DNA of 64,000 nucleotides from Cryptomeria japonica (GCF_030272615.1 NC_081410.1:140765349-140829348); one strand, 5' to 3'. Positions 10,534-22,949 are shown, counted from the stretch's first letter. The notes: generated by a model not told the origin, from the sequence alone. Program-made: numbers and translations.

Positions 10534-10545
10534 GTTCTGATACCA
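10534..10545 (-). other. Primer-binding site of element C
   Basis: Minus strand TGGTATCAGAAC, one base different from the canonical copia initiator-Met primer site, two bases from the LTR start at 10548. Confidence 0.8.
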
Positions 10546-11263
10546 ATTGTTGGCAATAGTGCAAAAACTTGAGAGGGGGGATGAATCAGTTTGCACAAAA
10601 CTTTACACAATTCAAACTTAAATTATGATCTCATACTTACAATTAAATCATAGATTAATACCACATCAATATCAGACATAACACCAAGATTTTTGACGTG
10701 GAAAACCCAGTTAAGGGAAAAAACACGATGGGAACCTACCCACGATGAGATAATACCCTGTTAGGAGTGAGTGAAATATTACAATGGGGAATGCACATGC
10801 ATTTAGGCTCATTGTGTAATGCCCGCCAAAATACCCTAGAAAAATATACATATACTAACCACAAATAGAGATATTGTTTTTTTCTAAAACATCTATACAA
10901 TAACATATGCAACTATATTTATCTAACATATACATATTGAATGCATCATTTACTAGTCACAAGAATGAATAGAACATCATAACCATAATTATCAGATCAT
11001 ATTACACAAGAAGAAATTAACATGTCATCACATCCATTCCCCTAGGGTATCTCAACAACACTACTTAACAATAACGTCTCAATCTCTAAGTTCATTTTAT
11101 AACACCAAACCAAATGTTCCTATATTACCATTCTTACATTAATCAATTCAACACAATACATTATGAATCTATACACAACTATTACTACGATTAAGACTAC
11201 ATAATTTCCTTATGAATCACTTTACATATCATCAAGATTACTAATCATATGCAAGTGCATGAA

Positions 11264-11268
11264 TTATA
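11264..11268. other. Target-site duplication of element A (left), TTATA
   Basis: TTATA directly precedes the 5' LTR and is repeated at 17970-17974 directly after the 3' LTR. Confidence 0.9.
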
Positions 11269-12357
11269 TGTTGGTATTATGGATGACTTTATCATGTGTT
11301 GCATTGGTTTTGTCATTGATGTCAACACTTGTCATCTTAGAGGTTTACATTATGTTCACCGGTATGGTTAGTGGCTTATGCACAGTCACTGGTATGTGTT
11401 CACCAGCAGGTTATACTATTCACTGACAGCAATGATGACTTGTTATCATCTAGAGATCATTTGGTTATGTTGAAGACATGGATTGGAAGTTTGGTTTTGG
11501 TGTTTTTCTTATTGGTCTAATCGGGTTGACAAATTTTCCTTTACCAACAGATAAGTCTAGGTTATGGACCGGTACATGTTATTTATTCCAAATCAGCATG
11601 ACACATCATGGAGATTGATTATTGATTGGTTATTATGGTAAATTTATTGAGCCGACATGTTTTATCATTTGTAATTGATTTAAATGTAATATCTTTAGTG
11701 AGACGACCTATTCATTTTGGTCTTAGGTTTTGTATATATGATTGTAAGATCTTATTGAAGATCATAGTCATGTCATGAGTGAGTGTAGATATTGAAGAGC
11801 AAAAATAAGAAAATCCTTGTGCGAATCATGAAGACATTATTCGAAGGTTGAAGGAAGGTTATGAAGGTGTTTTGACACTCATGTTCAGAGCTTAACTGGT
11901 ACTGAATCCAGAATTAGAGATTCTATTTTGAGCCGTACATTATCATTGGATTTAACCATCCAGTTGTGTAGTCAGTGTGACTCCTATTTTGTGATTGAGC
12001 AGTGAGCTCTAGGCAGTTGGCCTTTCTGGATGTGCAGACCCCATTTGTATACACATACTATCTGCAGTAGTATCATCTGATTGTGGGTAAGGTTTCCCAC
12101 CGTGGTTTTTCCCTTACCGGGTTTCCACATCAAAATCTTTGTGTTATGTGTTGTGGATGTTGTTTATCTTTATGTTTCATGCATTACGTTATACCGGTAC
12201 TGCTATATCTGTTAATCTATTTTACCGGCACTTAAGTTGGGTTTATCGGCATTAAGGTTAAATTGGAATAACTTGCATTTGGATTACAATTTATTGATAA
12301 CTAGTTCACAACTGATTCACCCCCCCCCCTCTCAGTTGTCCTTCTCGGGACCTAACA
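11269..12357 (+). repeat. 5' LTR of element A
   Basis: Begins TGTTGGTATTATGG and ends GGGACCTAACA. It contains a C-run followed by CTCTCAGTTGTCC just before the end, as in the other copia LTRs of the window. Confidence 0.95.
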
Positions 12358-12359
12358 AT

Positions 12360-12371
12360 TGGTATCAGAGC
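12360..12371 (+). other. Primer-binding site of element A
   Basis: TGGTATCAGAGC, the plant copia primer site complementary to initiator tRNA-Met, two bases after the LTR. Confidence 0.93.
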
Positions 12372-12383
12372 TAAGTCCTCTTT

Positions 12384-13353
12384 TTGCAGAAGCCTAATAG
12401 CTTGAGGAGATCCTATGGCAACAAATATTTTCAAGAAGTGAAGGACAGTCTGAAGCTTGATGGAACTAACTATGGCATATGGAAGATCAGAATGGAAACA
12501 CATTTGAACTGCATTGGAAGACATATATGGGATGTTACAAAGAATGGCTATGTTTCTCCTATTCTGAATCAACCTCATCCACCAACATTGGTTAAGGATA
12601 TGGACAATGATTGCAAAGCAAGAGAAGCACTTTTGAGTGCATTATCAGATCAGTAAATCATGGGATTATCTGACCAATCTACTACTAAAGCTATTTGGGA
12701 TAAGCTAGAGACACTAAATGAAGGAGATACCACTACCAAAATTGCAAAACTGGAATGTTACCGGTTCAGGTATGAAAATTTAAAAATGGAAGAAGATGAA
12801 AGAATTTTTGCATTTATGGAAAGAGATAATGAAACTATTTTAGGAATACACTGTCGTGGAGGATCTTTAAGTGAAGATGAAATTGTATCTAAAGTTTTAA
12901 GAGCATTGCCACCGGCTTACAAAATGAAAGTAACTGCTATTAATGAAATGAGAACAATGCCTAATACTTCAGTTTCTAGAGATACTTTGGTTGGAAAACT
13001 TTTAGCATTTGAACTTGAGGAATTTGGTCTTGTTGCTACTATAAAGATTGATTTAGCCTTCAGAGCATCATCACTATCATCAGCGTCATCATCATCTGAC
13101 AAAACTAAATGGAAAGAACTTGAAGATATGAGAAGAGAAAATGAAGAACTTGAAGAACTTGAAGCACTATTTGCAAGGAAAATGCCTAAAGGTCTAGCAG
13201 GAAGTATGAAGGTAAAGAACCTTTCAAATGTTTTAATTGCAATAAAGTTGTTCATATGGCATCTAGATGTCCTGATAGACATGCAAGATTAAGGGAGGAA
13301 GCAAAAAGATCAGATAAGCCTAACCCTGAATATCAAAGATAAGTCATGTTACT
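12384..13353 (+). pseudogene. Element A gag: UBN2 domain and one zinc knuckle
   Basis: LKLDGTNYGIWKIRMETHL near the N-terminus, then DKLETLNEGD, LRALPPAYKMKVTAINE and LVGKLLAFELEEF mark the UBN2 Gag fold. An in-frame TAA lies at 12654-12656. A Ser-rich stretch and a short acidic coiled segment follow. A frameshift near 13200 separates the single CX2CX4HX4C zinc knuckle (CFNCNKVVHMASRC, about 13229-13270), which reads in another frame. The true start codon is uncertain because the region around 12400 also looks frameshifted. Gag packages the RNA into virus-like particles. Confidence 0.88.
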
Positions 13354-13489
13354 ATGCAAATGAAGGTGTTACAGATAATTCAGATGAAGATCCAGCAGAT
13401 AACAGATGGGATTTTGTTGCAATAAAGGAAGATCAACTGGCACCTATTGTCAAACCGGTAGAGCAGGCACTGGCAACAAAAATTGAAGA

Positions 13490-13740
13490 AAAAGATAAAT
13501 GGATTATAGATTTCGGATGCTCACATCATATGACTGGTGATAAAAGAAAATTCTTATCATTTCAAGAAATTCATGGAGGTCTAGTAAGGTTTGGATATGA
13601 TAAAGCTTGTTTGATCAAAGGAAAAGGAACTATATCTTTGGATCGTAAGCATAATACTGACAATGTTTATAATGTAGAAGGTTTAAAGCATAATCTTTTG
13701 AGTGTTGGTCAGTTAGTGGAAAAAGGATTTTAGTTACAGT
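13490..13740 (+). pseudogene. Element A aspartic protease with altered active site
   Basis: KWIIDFGCSHHMTGDKRKF corresponds to the copia protease active site, which is normally D-S/T-G; here codons 13509-13517 read Asp-Phe-Gly. The C-terminal NVEGLKHNLLSVGQLVEKG follows. The frame ends at a TAG (13732-13734) and shifts before integrase. The Ser-to-Phe change should abolish proteolysis. Confidence 0.85.
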
Positions 13741-13746
13741 TCAAGA

Positions 13747-14868
13747 ATGGGAAATGCAAAAATCATAAACAGAACTATATTGGAGATTGCAACTGGTAAT
13801 CAAACTAAAGGTAATATCTTTCACTTGAATACCAATGATAAAACATGTTTGATTGCACATATTGAGGAAAGTTGGTTATGGCATAAAAGACTCTGTCATG
13901 CAAATTTTGATTGCATTGTAAAGATTAGTTCAACTAAGGCAGTAAGGGATTTACCTAAAATTGTGAAACCTCATAATCCGGTATGTAAGGAATGTCAAAT
14001 GGGAAAGCAAGTTAGAACAACATTTAAGAGCATTAATGAGAAATCAAATAGTATTCTTGATTTAATTCATATTGATTTGTTTGGTCCTGCAAGAACAAGA
14101 AGTCTACAAGGAGATAGATACTTTATGCTAATAATTGGTGATTATTCTAGAATGTGTTGGGTTACTTTTCTCAAGGAGAAATCAAAAGCTTTTGGAAGAT
14201 TCAATATATTCAAGGAAATGGTAGAGAATGAAACCGGCAAGAAAATAAAATGTTTGAGATCAGATCAAGGAGGAGAAGTTACATCTAGAGAATTTAATGC
14301 ATTCTGTGAAGTGAATGGAATCAAAAGACAACTATCAGCACCCCGGACACCCCAGCAAAATGGAGTTGTGGAAAGGAAGAATAGAACTATTTTGGATGCA
14401 GCAAGAACAATGTTAATGGAAGAAAATCTACCTCATGTGTATTGGAGAGAAGCAGTAAATATAGCGGTTTATACTGTCAACAGAGTTCACATCAAAAGTG
14501 AAACCGGTAAGACCCTTTATGAACTATGGTTTGGTCATATTCCTACTCTTAAATACTTCAAAATATTTGGAAGAAAATGTTATATTAGAGGAGATGAGTA
14601 CATTGGCAAATTTGATCCTAGAAGTGATGAAGGAATATTTCTTAGTTATTCACCTAAAAGCAAGGCATATAGATGTTATAATAAAAAGTTACATAAAATC
14701 ATTGAGAGTACTAATGTGAAGATAGATGAGCACTTTAGAGGAGATTCAAGATCTGTAGAACTAGCAGTTGAAATGATTATAAATGAACCAGCACAGACTC
14801 CATCGGTACAGAATGAAGACCCATTCACACTGGCATCATCAGAAAACTCAACAGTGACTGAAGAATAG
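13747..14868 (+). pseudogene. Element A integrase
   Basis: A zinc-binding HHCC segment (WHKRLCHANF then CKECQMGKQ) is followed by the catalytic core D...D35E: Asp in HIDLFGPARTRS, Asp in LRSDQGGEV and Glu in NGVVERKNRT, with exactly 35 residues between the last two. The C-terminal part (GKFDPRSDEGIFLSYS) is the usual copia tail. This 373-codon stretch is the best-preserved ORF of the element and is closed by TAG at 14866-14868. Integrase joins the cDNA to the genome. Confidence 0.92.
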
Positions 14869-16491
14869 CAACTTGTGAATGTTAATTAGAACAAACCCAG
14901 GTATGTAAGATTGAATCATTCAGAGAATCACATAATTGGAAACAAGAATCAAGGTGTTATGACTAGAGGAAGATTGGCAAATGAAGAGGTATGTTTAATT
15001 TCTCAAATTGAACCAACATCTGTTATTGAAGCATAAAAGAAAGAACATTGGATAAAAGAAATGGAAGATGAATTAGAACAAATTCAAAAGAATAATACTT
15101 GGACATTGGTTCCCCGGCCTAAAGACAAAAATGTAATTGGAACTAAATGGGTATATAGGAATAAACTTAATGAAGATGGAGAAGTAATGAGAAACAAGGC
15201 AAGATTAGTTTGTAAAGGTTATTCACAAAAAGGAGGAATTGATTATAATGAAACCTTTGCACCGGTAGCCAGAATTGAGGCAATTAGACTATTTCTTGCA
15301 TTGGCAACTTATAAGAACTATAAAGTTTATCAAATGGATGTAAAATGTGCATTTTTTAATGGAGTTCTTGAGGAGGAAGTTTACATTGAACAGACTGATA
15401 GATTTTCTTTGATAGATAATAAGGATATGGTTTGCAAGTTAAGGAAAGCTTTATATGGATTGAAGCAACCTCCCAGAGCTTGGTATGCTAGATTGGATAA
15501 ATATCTTTTGAAGCTTGGTTACACAAAAGGAAATGCTGACAGCAATTTGTATTAAAAGGTTACCAATGATGATATTTTGGTTATTGAATTCTCTGTAGAT
15601 GATATCATTTTTGGAGGTGAAGATGGATTATGTAAGGACTTTGCTAATCAAATGCAAAAAGAATTTGAAAAGTCTATGATTGGAAAGATAAAATTCTTTT
15701 TAGGTTTGTATATTTCACAAACTGATAAAGGTATATTCATATGTCAAACAAAGTAATTGAAGGAACTTTTGAAGAAATTTGGTATGGAAAATTCCAAACC
15801 GGTAAGTACATTGAAGGATGATTCAGCTCCTATTAATCCGATAAGGTACAAATCTATGATTGGAGGATTATTGTATTTAACACAAACAAGACCTGATATA
15901 ATGAATGTAGTATGTATTGTTTCAAGATTCAATCCTAAGGAAAATCATGAATCAGCAGTTAAAAAGATTTTCTGAAACCTACAAGGAACAACAAATCTTG
16001 GTTTATGGTATCCTTAAGATGAAAATTTTGATTTATGTGCATACACTGATGCAAATTGGGTAGGTGATGTAGATGATAGAATGAGTACCACTGGCGGTGC
16101 ATTCTTTCTTGGTAGCAGATTGATTTCATAGATAAGTAAGAAGCAGACTTGTACATCATTATCAATAGCAGAATCAGAATATGTTGCAGCAGCAACTAAT
16201 TGTATTGAGGTATTATGAATTAAGAAAATGTTGAAGGATATAAAGGTAAAATGCAAAGAACCAATAATCATTTATTGTGATTTTTTAGCAGCAATTGATA
16301 TATCAAAGAATCTGGTATTTCACTCTAAGACAGAGCATGTTTCTATTAAGTATAATTTTCTAAAAGAGAATGTTGAAGCAAATGAAGTGAAATTGGTTTA
16401 TGTGAATACTAAAGAGCAAATTGCAGATATATTTGCAAAGCCTTTTCCTAAGGAAACATTTGAATATCTCAGAGAGAACAGCTTGGGGTAA
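14869..16491 (+). pseudogene. Element A reverse transcriptase and RNase H
   Basis: In the integrase frame, with eight further in-frame stops of mixed type. Motifs: NTWTLVPRPKDKNVIGTKW, VYQMDVKCAFFNG, RKALYGLKQPPRAWYARL, catalytic SVDDIIFGG (the usual YVDD with Tyr replaced), then RNase H with CAYTDANWVGD, SIAESEYVAA and ADIFAKPFPKETFEYLRE at the C-terminus (16491). Reverse transcriptase copies the RNA, and RNase H removes the template. Confidence 0.9.
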
Positions 16492-16868
16492 TTTCCCCAC
16501 CGACAGAGACTTAGATGTTGAAGATTGGCATCAAACCAGCAAGAACTAAACAGAAAAATCTTTTTCCAGCTTTGATGGAGGAGAGATACTTCTCAGGGGG
16601 AGCAGTTGGCAGAATGTTAAGTTTGGAATTCTTAACTGCTTTGGCATTTGATGTCAAAGGAGGAGAGATATCTATGGAAAAACATTATTCCTTTGGGGAG
16701 AGATTGTTCATTGAGTGAGAGATATACTCTTTGGATATTGGTTTTGGTTTTTGTTTCTATTTCAAAACTTTGTATTGATCTATCTTTGGGAGATTGATTG
16801 GTTTACTGGTTTTGGCATTCTATTTTTGGCACTTAGATGTTTTTCCATCTAGTGTTGCCATCAATGCC

Positions 16869-16880
16869 AAAGGGGGAGAT
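16869..16880 (+). other. Polypurine tract of element A
   Basis: AAAGGGGGAGAT immediately before the 3' LTR; primes plus-strand DNA synthesis. Confidence 0.9.
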
Positions 16881-17969
16881 TGTTGGTATTATGGATGACT
16901 TTGTCATGTGTTGCATTGGCTTTGTCATTGATGTCAACACTTGTCATCTTGGAGGTTTACATTATGTTCACCAGTATGGTTAGTGGCTTATGCACAGTCA
17001 CCGATATGTGTTCACTAGCAGGTTATACTATTCACCGGCAGTGATGATGACTTGTTATCATTTGGAGATCATTTGGTTATGTTGAAGACATGGATTGGAA
17101 GTTTGGTTTTGGTGTTTTTCTTATTGGTCTAATCGGGTTGACAGAATTGCCTTTACCGGCAGATAAGTCTAGGTTATGGACTGGTACATGTTATCTATTC
17201 CAGATCAGCATGACACATCATGGAGATTGATTATTCATTGGTTATTATGGTAAATGTATTGAGCCGACATGTTGTGTCATTTGTAATTGATTTAAATGTA
17301 ATATCTTTATTGAGCCAACCTATTCATTTGGTCTTAGGATTTGTATATATGATTGTAAGATCTTATTGAAGATCGTAGTCATGTCATGAATGAGTGTGGA
17401 TATTGAAGAGCAAAAATAAGTAGATCCTTGTGCGAATCATGAAGACATTATTCAAAGGTTGAAGGAAGGTTATGAAGGTGTTTTGACACTCATGTTCAGA
17501 GCTTAACCGATACTGAATCCATCATTGGAGATGATATTTTGAGCAATACATTATCATTAGAGTTAACCATCCAATTGTGTAGTCAGTGTGACTCCTATTT
17601 TATGATTGAGCGGTGAGCTCTAGGCAGTTAGCCTTTCTGCATGTACAGACCCCATTTGTATACACATACTATCTGCAGTAGTATCATTTGATTGTGGGTA
17701 AGGTTTCCCATCATTGTTTTTCCCTTACCAGGTTTCCACATCAAAATATTTGTGTTATGTGTTGTGGATGTTGTTTCTCTTTATGTTTCATGTATTAAGC
17801 TATACCAATACTGCTATATATGTTAATCTGTTTTACTGGCACTTAAGTTTGGTTTACCGACATTAAGGTTAAATTGGAATAACTTGCATTTGGATTACAA
17901 TTTATTGATAACTAGTTCACAACTGATTCACCCCCCCCCCCTCTCAGTTGTCCTTCTCGGGACCTAACA
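16881..17969 (+). repeat. 3' LTR of element A
   Basis: Same length and ends as 11269-12357. The right duplication TTATA follows at 17970-17974. Confidence 0.95.
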
Positions 17970-18529
17970 TTATAACCACAAGCATTATCCTTTCCTAGTC
18001 CATCTAGGTTACTTATGACAAATCCACTTTAATCTATACATAAAGACATTTCATAACATAAACCATATGAGTAAAATCCTCTTATTACATTCCAAATCAT
18101 AGTTTTACAACATCAAATTACATGATATTACAAATACAAGAATACACAATCTTCTTTACATTACAATACCATTATGGATACTAAGTTATTCCAACACATA
18201 GAAATTAGTTACAAGTCTTCTCACGTAATGACGAACAATAGAATCCATATCCATGCATGCTACCACCAACAAGGAACATCCCAATGGAAGAAGGCATCAA
18301 ACCACTCGACCATGTGGAACCAAAGGAACCTCCCCCCATGCTAGGAGATGACATGGGGTTCCAACTCACACCCAAGAACTAGAATGACACCTACTAACCA
18401 AGGACTCAACATGACATAACAAAGATATACAACATAACCATAAAAAAATCACACCACATGGCTAAAAATAAATCAAAGAACTCCCCCAGAGGCATAGCAA
18501 CAAATCAAGGCATAAGGACCATGGTCATA

Positions 18530-18730
18530 TGTAGAAGTGGAGTGTCATCACATGTTATCCTCACAAAGAAGGGAATATGGCCAGCCTTGATAGACGCATC
18601 ACTACATGTTATCCACATAAAGAAGATAAATATAGACCCATATTATACATGCATGCTATCCTCACAAAGAAGAGTAATCCATACTCCTGATAACATACAA
18701 GCTACTCTCACACAGAAGGGTAAAATCAAT
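18530..18730 (+). repeat. Degenerate short repeats inside H
   Basis: Irregular copies of CTACATGTTATCC...CACAAAGAAG-type units at roughly 60-70 bp spacing. Part of H; not coding. Confidence 0.5.
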
Positions 18731-19546
18731 CCCTGATAGACATGTGGAGCCATCTCAACCTATGTGAGAACAAGGGAGATTAGCTTGCCATCTCAATGGC
18801 CTCAATCCAGTTATCATTATTATTATCTTATTGAGTGAATCCCAACCCAATCAATTTAGCTAATAAATTTATCACTTGTTAAGATCAAGAAAACTTTCAA
18901 TGTGCACTGGCGGTCTAGGTGCTAAACAACCTATCTCACATGACCTCGGTCATCACATAAAAGCCCACTCCCTCTACCATATGCCAAGACCTTAGGGTAA
19001 AAAAACATCCAAAAACATCATAAACACATAATGAAGGCTCACAAGGGATATAAAAGTTCTCAAAACAAATCTGAGAATAAACTGAACATAGTAGTATACA
19101 TAAGGCCACATACAAGGCAAGAGTCTTCACCAACGCATATCAATCAAAAGCCAAAGCATGATCATAATCCATAAGTAAATCCAAATCCATTTCAAGTCCT
19201 CGACAATGAGTCAAAACACATCCCATTGGAGCCATGATATCAATCCTCAACAGCAATGAATTCACCCTCTTGTTGGAGCAACAATAGTCCATCCTAAAAC
19301 AGCAAGGATTCACTCAACTTGTGGGAGCAACATTACCAAGCCTCATCAGTCAAGTATAAAACTTGTTTCTAGAGCTCAAAAGAACCCAAATACATCAAAT
19401 ATGAATATCACAATGCCCAAATAATCTCAAACACTTCAACATAAAGCCTTTGGAGTCATGGAGAATCAGAAAATCCAACCTAGAAGGCTCAAAACTTCAA
19501 AAAACACCATAGAATGCAATATGGTACATATGCTAGGTACTTTGGA

Positions 19547-19690
19547 GCATTTGATCAATAAAGTGGCACCTCTGACACTTACTTTGGCACATTTGATCAA
19601 TATTATGGCGCATTTGATCAATAAAGTGGCACCTTTGACACTTACTTTGGCACATTTGATCAATATTATGGCTCATTTGATAGTTCTTTT
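19547..19690 (+). repeat. 63-bp tandem duplication inside H
   Basis: GCATTTGATCAATAAAGTGG begins at 19547 and again at 19610, each followed by GGCACCT(C/T)TGACACTTAC; a third partial copy ends near 19690. ORFs on both strands here are products of the repeat. Confidence 0.85.
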
Positions 19691-19869
19691 GGCACCTTTG
19701 AGATAGAGAGATAGAAAACACAGAACGGAAGGAGAACCAAATCAGAAATAAATAATAACCCGGCAACATTCACAGAATGCTCAATAAATAAAATTCAAAC
19801 CTCAAACTATAGAAAAATTCTGACCAATCAGAAAATTCGGAGAAACAATATACCATACCTAACATTACA

Positions 19870-20340
19870 AAATTCGAGGAAAATATTATTTAGAAATATT
19901 ATTTACTTACCCATTCAAAATTGACCAATCAAATGCAATAGTAGGTAAACTTTATATTATATTTGTTTATCCAAACAGTACTAATGTAACAATATAATTA
20001 CAAATAGATTATTAATCAATGATAAATAGTTAAATAGTCAAATTAAATAACAAATCAATAATAAAACAATAGATAGATCATACAACTATATTTAATCAAA
20101 TAAATTAATCTTCTATAATAAATTAATAATTAAATAAATAAAAACAATAAATCAATCAATAAAAATAAATCATAAATAAATAATAAATAAACCATTTAAA
20201 CAATAAATTAAATAAATACAAATCTCATTACTAAATAATCATCAAATAATTAAAATAAGTAAACAATAGACATACTAGAGGATAAATGAATCTAAACATT
20301 AATAAATCATGTCATCCCATTAATTAATTAAACAATAAAC
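19870..20340. repeat. AT-rich tract (AATA/TAAA simple sequence) inside H
   Basis: Dominated by AAATAAAT-like runs, with no ORF. Likely a decayed simple repeat within the LTR-like insertion. Confidence 0.75.
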
Positions 20341-22110
20341 ATACACTCACATACCCAAGCAACTCAATGAAAAGAGAACATCAACACAAGACTAGCAACC
20401 AATTTATGCCACAACATGACTGACAAGGTGAACAACTAAGCCTAGAGTGAGTGAGGGAAACTCATGCCATCTTTGACAACTTTCCATTGGGATAGGACAT
20501 GCTTAGACTTGTGAGACCAGGTGGAGTCGATGTTCAGTACTTGCAATCCTACAATCACCACTACAACACAATACAATACATATATAACTTCTATACATCA
20601 TGGTAAACATGCAAGTGAAAAGAGAAACACAATACCTTATCATTCTCACAATGAGTGATAAGGCATCATCCATTTCATGAAGACAGTCACACAATACAAC
20701 ATCAATACATCGCATAATACCATAATCATGAAATAGGGGTTAGAATCATCTTGGCATCATAAATCATATAATCCACATAGGAGTATCTAGTGCATATAAT
20801 TCATCCAATATAAATCCATCCATCAAGTAATCTAGAATGTATCATCAATCACATGAATCATCCAGAATCGTCAACAGCATATGTCCATATAAGGTATCAA
20901 GCATCGTCAATATCATCTAAATAGAAACAGAGTCATAAGTAATCACCAAAACATCATTTAAATGTATAAATATTCTATCAAAGCATAAATCAAAATGTGA
21001 GTCTAGGAGGGACACTACACACACTACCTAGAGCTCACTGCTCAAATACAATAAGGGCTACAACCCTAGGGAAGACTCACTGTCTTACAAAGATTTGGAC
21101 AATAATCCAGATTGCGTGAACTGAGAAAATGTCATCTCCTAATGCTTGATTACAATTTTGATAAAGCACATATACTCAAACTCTTCTTCTACACTTTTGC
21201 ACACTCTTTCACACCTATTTTCTCTTCTCTTCTGGAAGCAAGTGATCAATACAATATACGCACATGCAGATTCCTTTTACAAATGAATATTACATGAATA
21301 TATACAAATCACCAACCTATATTTCAAGGTCGGCTAAACCCTCAATTCAAATTATAAAATAATAACCTCACATGTTACAACAAAATATATGGACCAAAAA
21401 AATGTCAGCTAAGACATAGTCTAGACCCAAATCATCACCGCAATTATGAAACACCTCCAAGAATTATGCCTTGAACATCCACAACACGCTACAACTCCAT
21501 AAATATCGCATAACATGAAGAACACCACCAGATCAATAAAATGATCAACAATGCACACAACGATCAATGCAGATGAACAAAATGGATAGAACATGATCTA
21601 GGAACTTTCACAAGCAGCGTGAATTGCACCACAACAACCGCAACAACTTGGATTACTAGAATCATCAACATCTCTTTATCAGGACTTAAGAACACCAAAA
21701 CAATTGATTGTCAACCTGAAAGATTCACTTGTTGAATTCCAAATCATGAACCACCAGAATTGAGGACACACCTGAATGTCCCAAATACTCTGCCAAAACC
21801 GCAAACAAAGATATTGCAATTTCATAGCAATGCGGAGCACAAACCAGAACATCGAATAACACGAACATTGAATAGAAAACTTCAATACCGAACCTCATAG
21901 CTCATTCAAATCATCATGTAGACCACTGAAACTTATACTAAATCAACTAGAGATAAGTATCTCTAAACCCATTAAACCGCAATAGCTCAATTGCAACACA
22001 CTAACAAAAACAACTCATTTAATCTAACTGTAACACTAGAACACATAGAATAATATGCTGACATCAATGACAAAACATTGTTCCAGAAAACATCTCAACA
22101 ATATCCAACA

Positions 22111-22448
22111 GATGGAACTAGGCAAGACACCTTACAAAATGAACAAACAACTCAAACCTGTATTGAACCTTCATGACCAATTTCTTATGCATTATAGTAG
22201 CATGACAATAGGGCTACAAGGCTAACAAGAGGATCCACTTTTCCACACATTGAACTCACTATCCTTTGATAATTTTGGACATCAAGACACAATTAGACAA
22301 ACTTCTCCAACACTTAACATTGATAGGTAGGCACTAACCAGACCACTTCGTTGATACAAGGCTTCTAGGCCTATTAGGATAGTCCAGGCAGTTTGTTGAT
22401 AATAACTTAGAGACCACTGGCCATGGAAACAAAAAGAGGAACCTTTTG
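22111..22448. other. Gap between elements C and F, no gene seen
   Basis: No ORF or repeat recognised. It is the original flank of C into which F inserted, with GATAC at 22449-22453 as the duplicated target. Confidence 0.5.
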
Positions 22449-22929
22449 GATACAATTGATCTTTTTCCAGTCAACCCTCCCCCTAAAGATAACTGATATG
22501 AGAAATCTTTTTGTTTTGCATTACTTGCGTGTTATGCACACTATGTTGGCAGTGAGCAGTTGGGGTGTTTTCATCTATTCGGGCTTTAAGTTCTATTCTT
22601 AAGTTCACCGATCATGGTGGTCAAATAATTTAAGGATCACCAGTTGAAGGGTCCTAAGTCCATGGTAGGACTGACCTCTTTTCACCTGCTACCGGCTAGC
22701 GGAGTTCCTTGTTATCTCTTTGTTGCATCGAACAGGAACACTTCCACTTTTGTTTCCTATTCCGATCTTCCATTTTTGTGAGACAACATGATAAGCGATG
22801 TTGAGAGGTTATGAGGTTGTTAGCTAGGGGTTTCCTTTTGTTATATCATGCAATCGGGAACTTTCCACTTCTGTTCCCTATTGCGACTATTCCACTTTTG
22901 TGTGACTGCACGATAAGAGATTCAGTTGG

Positions 22930-22949
22930 GAGAGAGAGAGAGAGAGAGA
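22930..22949 (+). repeat. (GA)10 microsatellite in the 5' LTR of F
   Basis: A GA run where the sister LTR (about 33500) has only GAGGAAGAGAATG. Confidence 0.85.

Larger units (their letters stand above)
11269..17969 (+). mobile_element. Element A: full-length Ty1/copia retrotransposon (6,701 bp)
   Basis: Two LTRs of equal length (1,089 bp), a canonical primer-binding site, gag, protease, integrase, reverse transcriptase, RNase H and a polypurine tract in copia order, flanked by perfect TTATA duplications. By hand I count roughly 70 differences between the LTRs (about 6-7%), most of them C/T or G/A, so it is an old insertion. All coding regions carry stops or frameshifts, and the protease active site is changed. 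It sits inside H. Confidence 0.96.
10815..21021. mobile_element. Insertion H: long LTR-like element (about 3.5 kb without A)
   Basis: The left end TGTAATGCCCGCC and right end GGGACACTACACA are typical TG...CA LTR-like termini, with a decayed 5-bp duplication (CATTG at 10810-10814, CACTA at 21022-21026). Removal restores the LTR of C. No coding sequence is recognisable, so a solo LTR, probably of a gypsy element, is the simplest reading. Its last 500 bases resemble 35845-36578 (CCATTGGGA, CAGGTGGAGTCG against CAAGTGGAGTCG), showing a family. Copia A is nested inside. Confidence 0.6.
8960..22110 (-). mobile_element. Element C: decayed copia element, interrupted by B, H and A
   Basis: Minus-strand order: LTR (22110 down to 10548, split by H), primer-binding site, gag, a post-gag fragment, and reverse transcriptase up to base 8960, where element B interrupts. 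Protease and integrase are missing: the post-gag CYYATNEGV block joins almost directly to reverse transcriptase at about 9640-9600, so C is an internal-deletion derivative. The remainder of RNase H and the 3' LTR are not visible. Its LTR matches solo LTR G (44145-45604). Confidence 0.8.
10548..22110 (-). repeat. 5' LTR of element C, split by insertion H
   Basis: The inner part is 10548-10814 and the outer part resumes at about 21022 (CACTACCTAGAGCTCACTGCTC) and ends TATCCAACA at 22110. Removing H gives about 1.35 kb. The same LTR family is seen uninterrupted on the plus strand at 44145-45604, which shows the pre-insertion arrangement ATACTGCCTAGAG at the break. Confidence 0.75.

Noticed and set aside
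12917-13282. 121-codon minus-strand ORF
   Set aside because: Antisense shadow of copia A gag.
19458-19769. Overlapping ORFs on both strands with repeated peptides
   Set aside because: Products of the 63-bp tandem repeat inside H.
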